Shown here: positions 1 through 8,827 of the stretch, piece by piece
Layout of the letters: each line of letters begins with the position of its first letter
Position numbering within the stretch: position 1 is the first letter of the stretch
Assembly (NCBI GenBank): GCA_963835055.1
Contig: CAWIDU010000001.1
Location: forward strand, 1-64,000
DNA length: 64,000 bases
Direction of reading: 5' to 3'
Source: CAWIDU01 sp963835055
GTDB taxonomy: Bacteria; Patescibacteriota; Saccharimonadia; Saccharimonadales; UBA4665
Program-made: the position numbers and the translations under genes
The notes under the pieces: model-generated
Seen by the model: only the letters and a program-made list of their open reading frames with translations
Told to the model about the DNA's origin: nothing
The model's database searches: none

Positions 1-2
1 CA

Positions 3-1721
3 GTCTATCCCAGCCTGGTGCTGGGCCTGCTATTCAGCGTGCCCCTGACCGTGCTGATCAACAGCTTCCTGCCAAGCCTGATCATCGCCAACATCCTAAG
101 TCGCTTGAGCGAACACCACTACGGCAACAACATTTGGCACGACTTCGGTCCGCTATTAATTGTCTACTTCTTACTGGTAAGCTCTGGTATTTGGGCCTGG
201 CGCTTGGTTGACTGGTTTGCTTTCCGCCTGGAAGGCAAAATCGAGCGTGATCTAGCGCGTCAAGTTTTCAGCCACATGCTGGACGAAAGCGCCGACTTCC
301 ACGCCAATAATTTCAGCGGTTCGCTGGTCTCCCAGAACAATAAGTTATTGAGCGGCTACATTCGAATCGCCGACACCAGCATTTTTCAGGTCATGCCTAT
401 GATTGTGGGCATCGTTTTCGCAGCCGTTATCTTGGGTCTGCGGGTCCCGGTTTACGGCGGCCTGCTCATCGTTTTCGCGGTCCTCTTCATAGTGGCCGCG
501 CTGCGCATTTCCCGGCCGGTTCGCGTCCTCAGTGCTCAGCACGCCGCCAACGAAAGCGCTCAGACTGGCTACTTGGCGGATGCCATTACCAACGTCATGG
601 CCATCAAGAGCTTCGCCCAGGGGAGTTATGAGCGCCGGCGTTTCGCCGCTGTCGCCGATGCCACCGAAGGCTCGCTACTGCGTTTCATGCACGTCCAGGG
701 CCGCTTGTTCAATTACATGGGCGCTATCAGCCGGGTTATTTCGACCATTGCCGTGCTGATGGGCATTTTCAGCGTTGTCGTCCTGAAAGTTAATATTGGT
801 ACTGTTTTCCTGATGCTGACTTACACCAGTACGATCGTCGACCAACTCTTCAACTTCAGTAACAGCAGCCTCCGCAACTACAACCGTTCGGTTGGAGACG
901 CCGCCGACATGATTGGAATTCTGGCCCAGACCCCGAGCATTCTTGATCCCGTTGAGCCAGAAGTCAGTCGCATCAAGAAAGGTGCCGTGACTTTCCAAAA
1001 CGTCATCTTCCAGCATCAGGAGTCCAGCGACGCTATTTTTCAAGATCTTAGTGTCCAGATTAAACCAGGCGAAAAAGTCGGCCTAGTCGGCCATTCCGGC
1101 TCCGGTAAAACGACCTTCACGCGGTTGCTGCTGCGGTTTTCGGACATCGATGAGGGAGCCATCTTAATCGATGGTCAAAATATTGCCCATATAACGCAAG
1201 ATGATCTGCACGCCCGCATCGCCTACGTGCCACAGGAGCCAGTGCTGTTTCACCGCACGATTGCCGAAAACATCGGCTACGGCAAAATGAATGCCAGCCT
1301 TGGCGCCATCAAGCGCGTCGCCAAGCATGCCCATGCCGCCGAGTTCATCGATCTCCTGCCCAAAGGCTACAACACCTTGGTCGGCGAGCGCGGCGTCAAA
1401 CTGAGCGGCGGCCAGCGCCAGCGCGTGGCAATCGCCCGGGCGATGCTCAAGAATGCCCCGATTCTGGTTCTCGACGAGGCCACTTCGGCTCTCGATAGCG
1501 AGAGCGAGGTATTGATTCAGGATGCCCTATGGAAACTGATGGAGGGCCGAACAGCAATTGTAATTGCCCATCGCCTGAGCACCATCCAGAAAATGGATCG
1601 CATTGTCGTGCTCGAAGAAGGCAAAATTGTCGAACAGGGCACGCACAAAGAATTGCTGCGCGCCAAAGGCACCTACGCCAAACTGTGGGCCCACCAATCT
1701 GGTGGGTTTATGGAAGATTAG
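3..1721 (+). CDS. ABC exporter, fused permease and ATPase (5' end outside window)
   Basis: Half-size ABC exporter with a transmembrane domain (roughly the first 300 residues, several hydrophobic helices) followed by an ATPase domain. The ATPase shows Walker A (GHSGSGKTT), the signature LSGGQRQRVAIARAM and Walker B (ILVLDEATSALDSE), then the H-loop (IVIAHRLST). The reading frame is open to the window edge and a GTG at 18 falls inside the first helix, so the true start lies upstream. These exporters dimerise in the membrane and use ATP to push out lipids, peptides or drugs; the substrate cannot be read from sequence. It ends 3 bp before the convergent L25 gene. Confidence 0.93.
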   Translation, partial: VYPSLVLGLLFSVPLTVLINSFLPSLIIANILSRLSEHHYGNNIWHDFGPLLIVYFLLVSSGIWAWRLVDWFAFRLEGKIERDLARQVFSHMLDESADFHANNFSGSLVSQNNKLLSGYIRIADTSIFQVMPMIVGIVFAAVILGLRVPVYGGLLIVFAVLFIVAALRISRPVRVLSAQHAANESAQTGYLADAITNVMAIKSFAQGSYERRRFAAVADATEGSLLRFMHVQGRLFNYMGAISRVISTIAVLMGIFSVVVLKVNIGTVFLMLTYTSTIVDQLFNFSNSSLRNYNRSVGDAADMIGILAQTPSILDPVEPEVSRIKKGAVTFQNVIFQHQESSDAIFQDLSVQIKPGEKVGLVGHSGSGKTTFTRLLLRFSDIDEGAILIDGQNIAHITQDDLHARIAYVPQEPVLFHRTIAENIGYGKMNASLGAIKRVAKHAHAAEFIDLLPKGYNTLVGERGVKLSGGQRQRVAIARAMLKNAPILVLDEATSALDSESEVLIQDALWKLMEGRTAIVIAHRLSTIQKMDRIVVLEEGKIVEQGTHKELLRAKGTYAKLWAHQSGGFMED

Positions 1722-1724
1722 GGG

Positions 1725-2471
1725 CTATTCTTTTTCGGACTTGTCTTCGGCTGGTTTGTCTTCAGTTTTGGCTTCGCCGTCGGTCTCGCCCTCGGCAGCT
1801 TCACCTTCAGTCTCCCCTTCGGCGCCTTCAGCCGCTTCGCCTTCTTCGGCGGTCGGCTCTTCGGCGTCACCGCCGGCGTCTTCGTTGGCAGCCGCTAGGG
1901 CACTCGGTTCATAAACGGTGGCCACGGCGTGATTGGCTTCAATCTTGATCTCCACGCCTTCTGGAACAATAAGGTCGGCGACAGTGGTGTGGTCGCCAAC
2001 TTCAACTAACTTTTCAGCATTGTAATACAAGACGTCCGGCAATTTGCTGGGGACGGCCTCGACGAGTACGGCGTCCAGCTGGGCCAGGACGATGAAGCCA
2101 GCACGCTCGGCGGGCGATGATTCGTTGCCTTCGTCGTACTTTGGCTCGATCGGCACTTCGGCCTCGACCTTTTCGTCGGCCCGGACGGCGTTGAAAACGA
2201 CGTGGGTCAGCTGGTGGCGGCGCGGGTCGAATTCGGCAGTCTTAATAAGGGCCGTCAGGTTTTGGCCATCGGCCTTAAGTTGAACTGGATGATGTTTGCC
2301 AGCAGCCCGCCAAACTTTCAATAATTGGACGCCGTCAGCCTGGACGACCAGCGACGGTTTGCCGTGGTCATGAACAACGGCTGGAATAGTACCGTCACGG
2401 CGCAGGTGTTTGACAGCCTTGCCGGTAACCTGGCGCGGCTCCAAGACCAAACTAATCACATCATCGGACAT
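1725..2471 (-). CDS. rplY: 50S ribosomal protein L25 (CTC/TL5 type)
   Basis: L25 binds 5S rRNA in the large ribosomal subunit. The 248-aa protein has the N-terminal L25 barrel (LEPRQVTGKAVKHLRRDGTI) and the C-terminal TL5/CTC domain (residues about 95-195), then an acidic low-complexity tail of about 50 residues rich in E, A, G and D. The tail is longer than in typical CTC proteins. AAGGAG lies 10 nt before the ATG, so this gene uses a Shine-Dalgarno site. It converges on the ABC exporter and is divergent from dedA. Confidence 0.93.
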   Translation of the reverse strand: MSDDVISLVLEPRQVTGKAVKHLRRDGTIPAVVHDHGKPSLVVQADGVQLLKVWRAAGKHHPVQLKADGQNLTALIKTAEFDPRRHQLTHVVFNAVRADEKVEAEVPIEPKYDEGNESSPAERAGFIVLAQLDAVLVEAVPSKLPDVLYYNAEKLVEVGDHTTVADLIVPEGVEIKIEANHAVATVYEPSALAAANEDAGGDAEEPTAEEGEAAEGAEGETEGEAAEGETDGEAKTEDKPAEDKSEKE

Positions 2472-2555
2472 TACGTTAGGACTCCTTAGTAGTTTTCCCC
2501 ATTGTAACAGATTACAGCTGGACTGAAAAGCCCAAAAGCTATAGGCTTAAGAAAC

Positions 2556-3173
2556 ATGCTCAGCGTCACCCATATTATCCAAAGCGGCGGCCTGCTACTG
2601 CTTGGTCTGTTCCTGTTCGCCGAAGTCGGGCTATTCCTCGGTTTCTTCCTGCCCGGCGACACCTTGTTGATTGCTGCCGGGATCTATGCCAAACAGGGCA
2701 AATTCTCAATTGCTGCCGTCATGGTGGTGGCCGCCATCGCTGCCATTGCCGGCGACAGCACTTCCTATCTCATTGGCCGAAAATTAGGCCGCAAAGTTTT
2801 CCGCAAAGAAGACAGCGTCGTTTTCAATCCCAAACACGTGGCCACAGCCGAGCGGTTCTATGATAAATACGGCCCCAAAGCGCTGCTGGTTGCCCACTTC
2901 ATTGCCGTAGTGCGGACCTTCACGCCGCTGCTGGCCGGCGTCGGCAAAATGCCCTACCGCAAGTTCCTGACTTTCGACGCCGTCGGCGACACCACTTGGG
3001 CGATTGTCGTCAGTACGGTCGGTTACATCATCGGCGGCCACATCTCACCAAGCAAGGCTGACCATTATATCCTGCTAGTCGTCAGCGCGGTGATCATAAT
3101 TTCCCTAGCCCCGACGCTGTATCAAGTCAGCCGGATACTCATTGCAAAACGTCGCAAAAGCACAAAACTATAG
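2556..3173 (+). CDS. DedA family membrane protein
   Basis: 205-aa integral membrane protein of the DedA (SNARE-associated) family, which includes undecaprenyl-phosphate and other lipid transporters. Visible family marks are the N-terminal hydrophobic segment with GFFLPGDTLLIAAG, the loop GDSTSYLIGRKLGRK, and the motif ARFIPG replaced by HFIAVVRTFTPLLAGVG. About four to five hydrophobic segments and a basic C-terminus (AKRRKSTKL) are present. It ends 1 bp before the convergent hypothetical gene at 3175. Confidence 0.88.
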   Translation: MLSVTHIIQSGGLLLLGLFLFAEVGLFLGFFLPGDTLLIAAGIYAKQGKFSIAAVMVVAAIAAIAGDSTSYLIGRKLGRKVFRKEDSVVFNPKHVATAERFYDKYGPKALLVAHFIAVVRTFTPLLAGVGKMPYRKFLTFDAVGDTTWAIVVSTVGYIIGGHISPSKADHYILLVVSAVIIISLAPTLYQVSRILIAKRRKSTKL

Positions 3174-3174
3174 A

Positions 3175-3663
3175 TCAGGCTGCTTCATCTAAATAAATTT
3201 CGCCTGTGGCAGCTTTTTCGGCAAAAACGTCGCCCTCGGCAAAATGTGCTTCGAGCGGCCGAACTCGGGAAAGCATAGCCAAGTATTCAGTAAGCTGTGA
3301 AGTTTTCCGCAACGGGGTTGAGGGTAGTGCTTCAAGCTTGCTAGATTGACCGCGGCCGCGTTGGCGCGAAAGACGGGACATAGCCGACTGTACAATGGCG
3401 TAACAGTGGCCCAACTTATAAGGATCGGTTCTCCCGTAACGGTGGTGCCTCACGGCCTCGCCTGCGAATAATAAGCGCTGAAATAAATCGCCATATTGTT
3501 GGCTCCATTCGGTAGCCGGATCATTGGGAAAACCAGTTTCTGCTTTCGGGAATGGCTGGGTATTGAAAGCATCGAAGTGTAGAGCAGCTTGATTAAGCTT
3601 AGCTTCAAGCTGCTCTTCGACGGGCGCATCGGCTGGTAAGGCTTCCGGATATATAATCGGCAT
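3175..3663 (-). CDS. Hypothetical protein, 162 aa
   Basis: Not recognised. A soluble, mostly helical protein without signal peptide or membrane segment; the middle is rich in Arg, His and Gln. The start ATG at 3663 sits exactly at the +1 predicted from an extended -10 (TGTTATAAT) just upstream, so the mRNA is probably leaderless. It follows uvrA on the same strand but has its own promoter. Confidence 0.7.
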   Translation of the reverse strand: MPIIYPEALPADAPVEEQLEAKLNQAALHFDAFNTQPFPKAETGFPNDPATEWSQQYGDLFQRLLFAGEAVRHHRYGRTDPYKLGHCYAIVQSAMSRLSRQRGRGQSSKLEALPSTPLRKTSQLTEYLAMLSRVRPLEAHFAEGDVFAEKAATGEIYLDEAA

Positions 3664-3669
3664 ATCTAT

Positions 3670-3678
3670 ATTATAACA
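3670..3678 (-). promoter_or_regulatory. Extended -10 promoter for the leaderless gene ending at 3175
   Basis: Minus strand reads TGTTATAAT, then 6 nt, then the ATG at 3663. The +1 expected 7 nt after the -10 falls on the A of the ATG. No Shine-Dalgarno sequence is possible. Confidence 0.65.
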
Positions 3679-6480
3679 TTTTTGTCAAATACTGGCCAGT
3701 GTAGGACTTTTGGACTTTGGCAACTTGTTCGGGCGTGCCTTCGGCGACGATTTGGCCGCCGGCGTCGCCGCCTTCCGGGCCCATATCGATGATCCAGTCG
3801 GCATTCTTGATGACGTCCAGGTTGTGCTCGATGACCACCATGCTGTTGCCGGCATCGACCAGGGCGTGCAGCACGTCGAGCAGTTTATCGACGTCAGCCA
3901 TGTGCAGGCCGGTGGTCGGTTCGTCCAGAATGTACAGCGTGCGGCCGGTGGGGCGGCGGCTGAGTTCCGCGCTGAGTTTGATGCGCTGGGCTTCGCCGCC
4001 GCTCAGAGTGGTGGCCGGTTGGCCGAGCGTGATGTAGCCGAGTGCCGACGTCGACCAGGGTTTGCAGTTTGCGGGCGATGGCCGGGATATTGGCGAAGAA
4101 TTCCAGGGCCTGCTCGCAGGTCATGGCCAGCACGTCGGCGATGGTTTTGCCTTTGTAGTGGATTTCCAGCGCTTCGCGGTTATAGCGCTTGCCGTGGCAG
4201 ACTTCGCACGGCACGTAGACGTCCGGCAAGAAGTGCATTTCGATCTTGATGATGCCGTCGCCGGCGCAGTTTTCGCAGCGGCCGCCCTTGACGTTGAAAC
4301 TAAAGCGCCCTGCGCTGTAGCCGCGCAGTTTGGCTTCCGGCATCTGGGCGAACAGTTCGCGGATGGGCGTAAATAAGCCGGTATAAGTTGCCGGATTGGA
4401 GCGCGGCGTGCGGCCAATGGGCGACTGGTCGATGATGATGGCTTTGTCGAGTTGTTTGATGCCTTCGATGTCGTCGTGACGGCCAGGCACGGTGCTGGCG
4501 CGGTGCAGCCGCGCCAAGAGTTCCTTGGCCAGAATGTCATTGATCAGGCTAGATTTGCCGGAGCCGCTGACACCGCTGACGACCACCAACTTGCCGAGCG
4601 GAATTTCGACGTCAATGTTTTGTAGATTATTTTCGCGGGCGCCTTTGATAACCAGCGACTGGCCGTTGCCCGCCCGCCGCTTCTTGGGCACAGCAATCGA
4701 CTTCTTGCCGGATAAATACTCGCCGGTAATGCTGCCGGCGGTTTTGATAACTTCACTCGGTGCAGCCTGGCGACGACTTGGCCGCCATGCATACCGGCGC
4801 CGGGACCAATGTCCAGCAAATAGTCGGCTGTGCGAATCGTTTCCTCGTCGTGCTCGACGACAATCACCGTATTGCCGAGGTCGCGCAGATGCTTGAGGGT
4901 GCGGATCAGCCGGTCATTATCGCGCTGGTGCAGGCCGATGCTCGGCTCATCCAACACATAAAGAACGCCCATCAAGCCCGAGCCAATTTGCGTGGCCAGT
5001 CGGATGCGCTGGGCCTCGCCGCCGCTAGCGTAGTGGCCGCGCGTAACAGGTTAAGGTAGTTCAGACCGACATCTTGCAGGAACTGCAGCCGGGCGATAAT
5101 TTCTTTCAGGATCAGTTGGGCGATTTTGGCTTCCCGCTCGTTCAGTTTCAGATGCTTAAACCAGTCCAGGGCGTCATCAATTGACAGAGAACAGATCTCC
5201 ATAATCGACTGGCCCTGCACCGTGATGGCCAAGACTTCCGGCTTCAAACGTAAGCCCTGGCAGGCGTGGCACGGTTTTTCTTGCATGAAGCGCTCGATAT
5301 CACGGCGGATAAAGTCGGTCTCGGTTTCCTTGTGCCGTCGCTCCAGATTGGTCACGACGCCTTCGTAAGTCGTTTCAAAAGTCCGGCCCAGGCCTAAGGC
5401 CACGCGGTACTTTTCAGCGCCAGTACCATACATGACAATCTTCAGTTGCTCGGGCGTCAACTCGCCGGTCGGCACCTGCAGCGAGAAACCGTGCTTCTCG
5501 GCCACGGCCTGCAGCTTCTTCATATACCAATTGTCGACGTTGATACGGTTGTAGGGCCGGATGGCACCCTCAGCAATCGTCAGGCGGCCGTTGGGAATGA
5601 CCAGCTCGGGATCAACTTCTAATCTGTTACCGAGGCCGGTGCAAACCGGGCAGGCGCCGTGCGGCGAGTTGAAGCTGAAAGTCCGCGGCTCCAATTCCGG
5701 AATCGTGACTTCCGGATGGTCCGGACAAGCGTACATCAAGCTATAAGTCCAAGTCTCATTATTGTCAGCGTCGAGAATAACGACTTTGCCTTCAGCCACA
5801 TCCAGTGCCTGCTCGACTGATTGCACCAGCCGCGAGCGGCTATCCTCATCATTAACCAGCCGGTCAACGACAATTTCAATCCGATGGCGATAGGCCTTGT
5901 CCAAGTCCGGGAATTCGTCCAGCGCGTAAACCACGCCGTCGACGCGAGCCCGGGCGAAACCAGCCCGCTGGTACTGCTCCGGGATGTGCTCGAAAGCGCC
6001 TTTTTTATCAATCACCACCGGTGCCAGAATCATCAACTTCTTGCCAGCGGTGGTGGCGTTAACCTGGTCAATAATGCCATTGGTCGTCTGGCGCAGCACC
6101 GGCTGGCCATCGATTGGGCAGTGCGGGATTCCGATGCGGGCATACAACAGGCGCAAATAGTCATAAATTTCGGTCACCGTGGCGACCGTCGAACGCGGGT
6201 TACGCGAAGCCGATTTCTGGTCGATCGAGATCGCCGGGCTCAGCCCGTCAATCTGGTCAACATCCGGTTTTTCCATCAGTCCCAGGAACTGTCGCGCGTA
6301 CGAACTTAGCGATTCGACATAGCGGCGCTGGCCTTCGGCGTAAATGGTGTCGAAAGCCAGGGACGACTTGCCCGAACCGCTCAGGCCGGTGATGACCACC
6401 AGCTGGTTGCGCGGAATGGTGACGTCGATGTTCTGCAAATTGTGCTCGCGGGCACCTTTAACTACGATCTGATCAGACAA
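3671..6480 (-). pseudogene. uvrA: Excinuclease ABC subunit A, broken by three frameshifts
   Basis: UvrA is the DNA-damage-sensing ATPase of nucleotide excision repair. Domain order is complete: Walker A GLSGSGKSS, zinc module CPDHPEV...CPVCTGLG, first signature SGGEAQRIRLATQIGSG, second Walker A GVSGSGKSS, second zinc module CENCAGDG...CEVCHGKR, second signature SGGEAQRIKLSAEL and Walker B LDEPTTGLHMADVD. The frame breaks three times: one base lost near 5026, just before the first SGGEAQR; one base lost near 4770, after GGQVVA; one base gained near 4043, after LVDVG. Between breaks every motif is intact and no in-frame stop interrupts the reconstructed protein. This means either very recent decay or assembly error. 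The start is TTG at 6480 with GAGGGG 6 nt upstream. Confidence 0.93.
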
Positions 6481-6538
6481 AATAACCCCTCAATTAGGCA
6501 CTTCAGTATACAGCTTATGGCCCCGACTGTCGAGACCC

Positions 6539-7102
6539 CTACCGATTAACTGTATACTTTCGCTTCCACCTTAAATCAAATCTATTAGCAAATAGCTCCA
6601 AGTATAAATCACCGTAAAGGGGTATGAACTCATTCTTCATAACCTCGTAGTCCATAAGATTTTTCTTGTTAAATGTTATTCTGTAGACCCTCCGCCTTTT
6701 TATGCCCTTAGCTATCGCAGGTTTTTTAGAAATTGTATAGCCATTAAGCATCCAGTTATGTGAACATTTATTACGAATTATGTTTAAGCCCAGCAGCAGT
6801 TCAAGCCCTTTTTTATTGATAATTCCAAGACGCGCAGCAAGATCAATAGCTTGCTTAGATGTTAGTTGCTGGACATACTCAATGTTCTGTTTAGTGGTCA
6901 ACGTTCTTTTCGAAGGCAAATTTTGATAGATAAAGGATTTGACCAACTCTTCAATTGCCAAGTGGAGGTGAATTATTACAAGCCTGAAAACATCGTCTCT
7001 GAAAGTATCTGCCTGCAGCGAAGGATACTCAGTGTCATCTAAATTATAAAAATAATTTAGCAGATTGTACGCTTCCTTTATCTTGCGTTCAGCAGCGGTC
7101 AT
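6539..7102 (-). CDS. Hypothetical protein, 187 aa
   Basis: Not recognised. A soluble helical protein, Lys- and Asn-rich, with base composition clearly more AT-rich than its neighbours. The segment LVIIHLHLAIEELVKSFIYQ followed by NIIRNKCSHNWML resembles the layout of HEPN domains, which carry an R-x4-H motif (here RNKCSH); this is a suggestion only. The ATG at 7102 is preferred over an upstream GTG at 7120. A 30-bp block shared with the next gene lies 65 nt upstream. Confidence 0.65.
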   Translation of the reverse strand: MTAAERKIKEAYNLLNYFYNLDDTEYPSLQADTFRDDVFRLVIIHLHLAIEELVKSFIYQNLPSKRTLTTKQNIEYVQQLTSKQAIDLAARLGIINKKGLELLLGLNIIRNKCSHNWMLNGYTISKKPAIAKGIKRRRVYRITFNKKNLMDYEVMKNEFIPLYGDLYLELFANRFDLRWKRKYTVNR

Positions 7103-7166
7103 ACTGTTATGATAGCGCACACATTTGCTAATTAGGAATATTAGGAAACGAAAGTATCCAGATAGC

Positions 7167-7196
7167 TAACCATAAGCTAAATATAATAATGTTGAC
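7167..7196. repeat. Upstream repeat, copy 1 (30 bp)
   Basis: Begins TAACCATAAGCTAAAT and ends TTGAC. It matches copy 2 at 8027-8056 at 26 of 30 positions in the same orientation, with the first 16 identical. It lies upstream of the minus-strand gene starting at 7102. Confidence 0.7.
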
Positions 7197-7213
7197 GTCC
7201 GGTTGGATCTTCT

Positions 7214-7978
7214 CTAATTCGGCTGACCGTCAGTACAATTATCAGCCGTCCAAGCATTAACACCATCGTTGAAGTCCTGTGAGTCACCGTTGTCATAATT
7301 GGGGTCACAGATTTGATATTGCTCGGCATAGTTATAGCCAGCGTCATAGCCGCTATCAGTGCTAGCCCCTGTGCTTATGCCCGAACAAGGAACCGATGCA
7401 TCCAGTAGGCAATACTGTGTTGGAGTTCCGCAGTCATTTTGCTTCATATATTGAACGTAATTGTCATATTCCTGTTGCGTCACTTTCCCCCCTGCTCCTG
7501 CTAGTAGAGGGCTGAGGTCATTAAGGTCACAGTTTAAAGCATCATATCCAGCACATGGATTGGGCGATTGTCCTGGTAGATCTGGATACTGCGAGGCATT
7601 GGGGTCGTTAGAGCCAATATTAGTTACCTGTGCCACAGGTTTTGCGGTGGTTTTATCGCTCAATACTTTTTGTGATACTTTTTTACCATTCGCATAACTG
7701 ACCTTGTATGTGATTGTCTCAACGCCATTTGAGCCTTTTGTCACTACCTGGTCAGTGCCTTTTGCGAGAGAACAATCATCATTATTGGTCGTTTGGAAAG
7801 CTACGGGTTTTGTTTGAGTTATTACCTTGCTATAGCGAGGAATCATCAGATAGTGAACTAAGTAAACGGCTCCTATAATAAGTGCTATGACTATCACGCC
7901 TAACAATCGAGAGTAGTAATGCATGATGGATTTCCAATTTGACTTCTGGTTGCTCATATAAATATGTGAATTAGTCAT
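7214..7978 (-). CDS. Hypothetical membrane-anchored protein, 254 aa
   Basis: Not recognised. One hydrophobic helix near the N-terminus (about residues 26-46, LLGVIVIALIIGAVYLVHYL) follows a basic, Asn-rich cytosolic stretch, so the bulk is predicted outside the membrane. The outer part is Asp-, Asn-, Tyr- and Gly-rich, has ten or so Cys residues (disulfides likely), and is acidic near the C-terminus. AT-richer than flanking genes. It shares its upstream 30-bp block with the gene at 6539. Confidence 0.7.
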   Translation of the reverse strand: MTNSHIYMSNQKSNWKSIMHYYSRLLGVIVIALIIGAVYLVHYLMIPRYSKVITQTKPVAFQTTNNDDCSLAKGTDQVVTKGSNGVETITYKVSYANGKKVSQKVLSDKTTAKPVAQVTNIGSNDPNASQYPDLPGQSPNPCAGYDALNCDLNDLSPLLAGAGGKVTQQEYDNYVQYMKQNDCGTPTQYCLLDASVPCSGISTGASTDSGYDAGYNYAEQYQICDPNYDNGDSQDFNDGVNAWTADNCTDGQPN

Positions 7979-8026
7979 ATATAGTGCACTGTATTTTAGT
8001 AGATTGCAATGGTCCTATTTATATTT

Positions 8027-8056
8027 TAACCATAAGCTAAATGCAATATTATTGAC
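8027..8056. repeat. Upstream repeat, copy 2 (30 bp)
   Basis: Second copy of the block at 7167-7196. On the plus strand its 3' end supplies the TTGACA -35 box for the gene at 8110. On the minus strand it lies 49 nt before the gene starting at 7978. Confidence 0.7.
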
Positions 8057-8079
8057 ACGTGGGCAATTCGGTGTAAAAT
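8052..8079 (+). promoter_or_regulatory. Promoter for the small gene at 8110
   Basis: TTGACA (8052-8057), 16-bp spacer, TAAAAT (8074-8079). Close to consensus; predicted start of transcription about 8086. Confidence 0.65.
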
Positions 8080-8109
8080 ACGAATTAAATAGCGGCGGGG
8101 GCTTAGCAG

Positions 8110-8307
8110 ATGTACAACTTTTTCGTCCTGGGGATTATTCCAGGCACCAATCTTCAAATCACTTTCCAGACCTGTGTCGACCTGGTCGAACTAGCTATTG
8201 TCGTGGCCGGCTCGATCTGGCTGTTCCGCCACCGCGTCCAAGTTCGAGATGTTATCACCCGCTCCCCGCTTCATGCAAACCAGCTTCACCGGCGGCTGAG
8301 TTTCTGA
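8110..8307 (+). CDS. Small hydrophobic protein, 65 aa
   Basis: The N-terminal part is FVLGIIPGTNLQITF, then a hydrophobic helix (VELAIVVAGSIWLF) and a basic tail. The IPGT-QITF style is one I associate with small CPR membrane proteins, but I cannot name a family. A good promoter 30 nt upstream and a G-rich SD-like stretch 8 nt before the ATG support translation. Confidence 0.6.
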   Translation: MYNFFVLGIIPGTNLQITFQTCVDLVELAIVVAGSIWLFRHRVQVRDVITRSPLHANQLHRRLSF

Positions 8308-8344
8308 TTTCCAACTGCTTGGCATAAACTATAAAAGAGTTTAT

Positions 8345-8350
8345 TATAAT
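8345..8350 (+). promoter_or_regulatory. -10 box before the gene at 8372
   Basis: TATAAT about 22 nt before the start codon. A TTGGCA at 8319 is 20 bp upstream, which is long for a spacer, so the -35 is uncertain. Confidence 0.4.
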
Positions 8351-8371
8351 TTTACTAAATGGAGGAAGCTC

Positions 8372-8809
8372 ATGAAGCAGTTTACAACCGACAATATTGA
8401 AGTTAGGCTTATCGTTAAAACGGACGATAACGAGGTGCCCGTTATACTGACTGAGGAGGAAATTGTAATCGCAGTAGACGCCTTAACTGCCAAGGCAAAT
8501 GAAGCGACGGATAGGCAAACTAGGGCTTGGACTGTAGAAGGTATGGATATTAATGGCCCTGAGGTGGAGGTATTGGGAGAACTAGCAGACGGATATAGGA
8601 ATTTGGCCGGTCGAATGATATTTGCCTCAGGACATAGCTGGAAAAGTAGCGACAACCGCCGGACTTACAAGGAAGTATACGAACTAGCTCAACAAAGAGT
8701 TGCCGAACGTGCTGCTCAAGCTGCTCAAAGAGAGCAAGCTGACGCAATTCCAGCTGGAGTGTTTGATCATGTAGAAGTAATCGGTGGCGCGCAAATTCCT
8801 GTCGAATAG
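8372..8809 (+). CDS. Hypothetical protein, 145 aa
   Basis: Not recognised. Soluble and acidic, with a Gln/Ala-rich helical segment near residues 108-127 (AQQRVAERAAQAAQREQ). GGAGG lies 7 nt before the ATG, so translation is well supported. It converges on sbcB. Confidence 0.7.
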   Translation: MKQFTTDNIEVRLIVKTDDNEVPVILTEEEIVIAVDALTAKANEATDRQTRAWTVEGMDINGPEVEVLGELADGYRNLAGRMIFASGHSWKSSDNRRTYKEVYELAQQRVAERAAQAAQREQADAIPAGVFDHVEVIGGAQIPVE

Positions 8810-8827
8810 TCCGTTCCGTAGCTCAAA

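Noticed and set aside
4043..5030. Programmed frameshifting in uvrA
   Set aside because: Three shifts of mixed sign without slippery heptamers or downstream structures; mutation or error is simpler.
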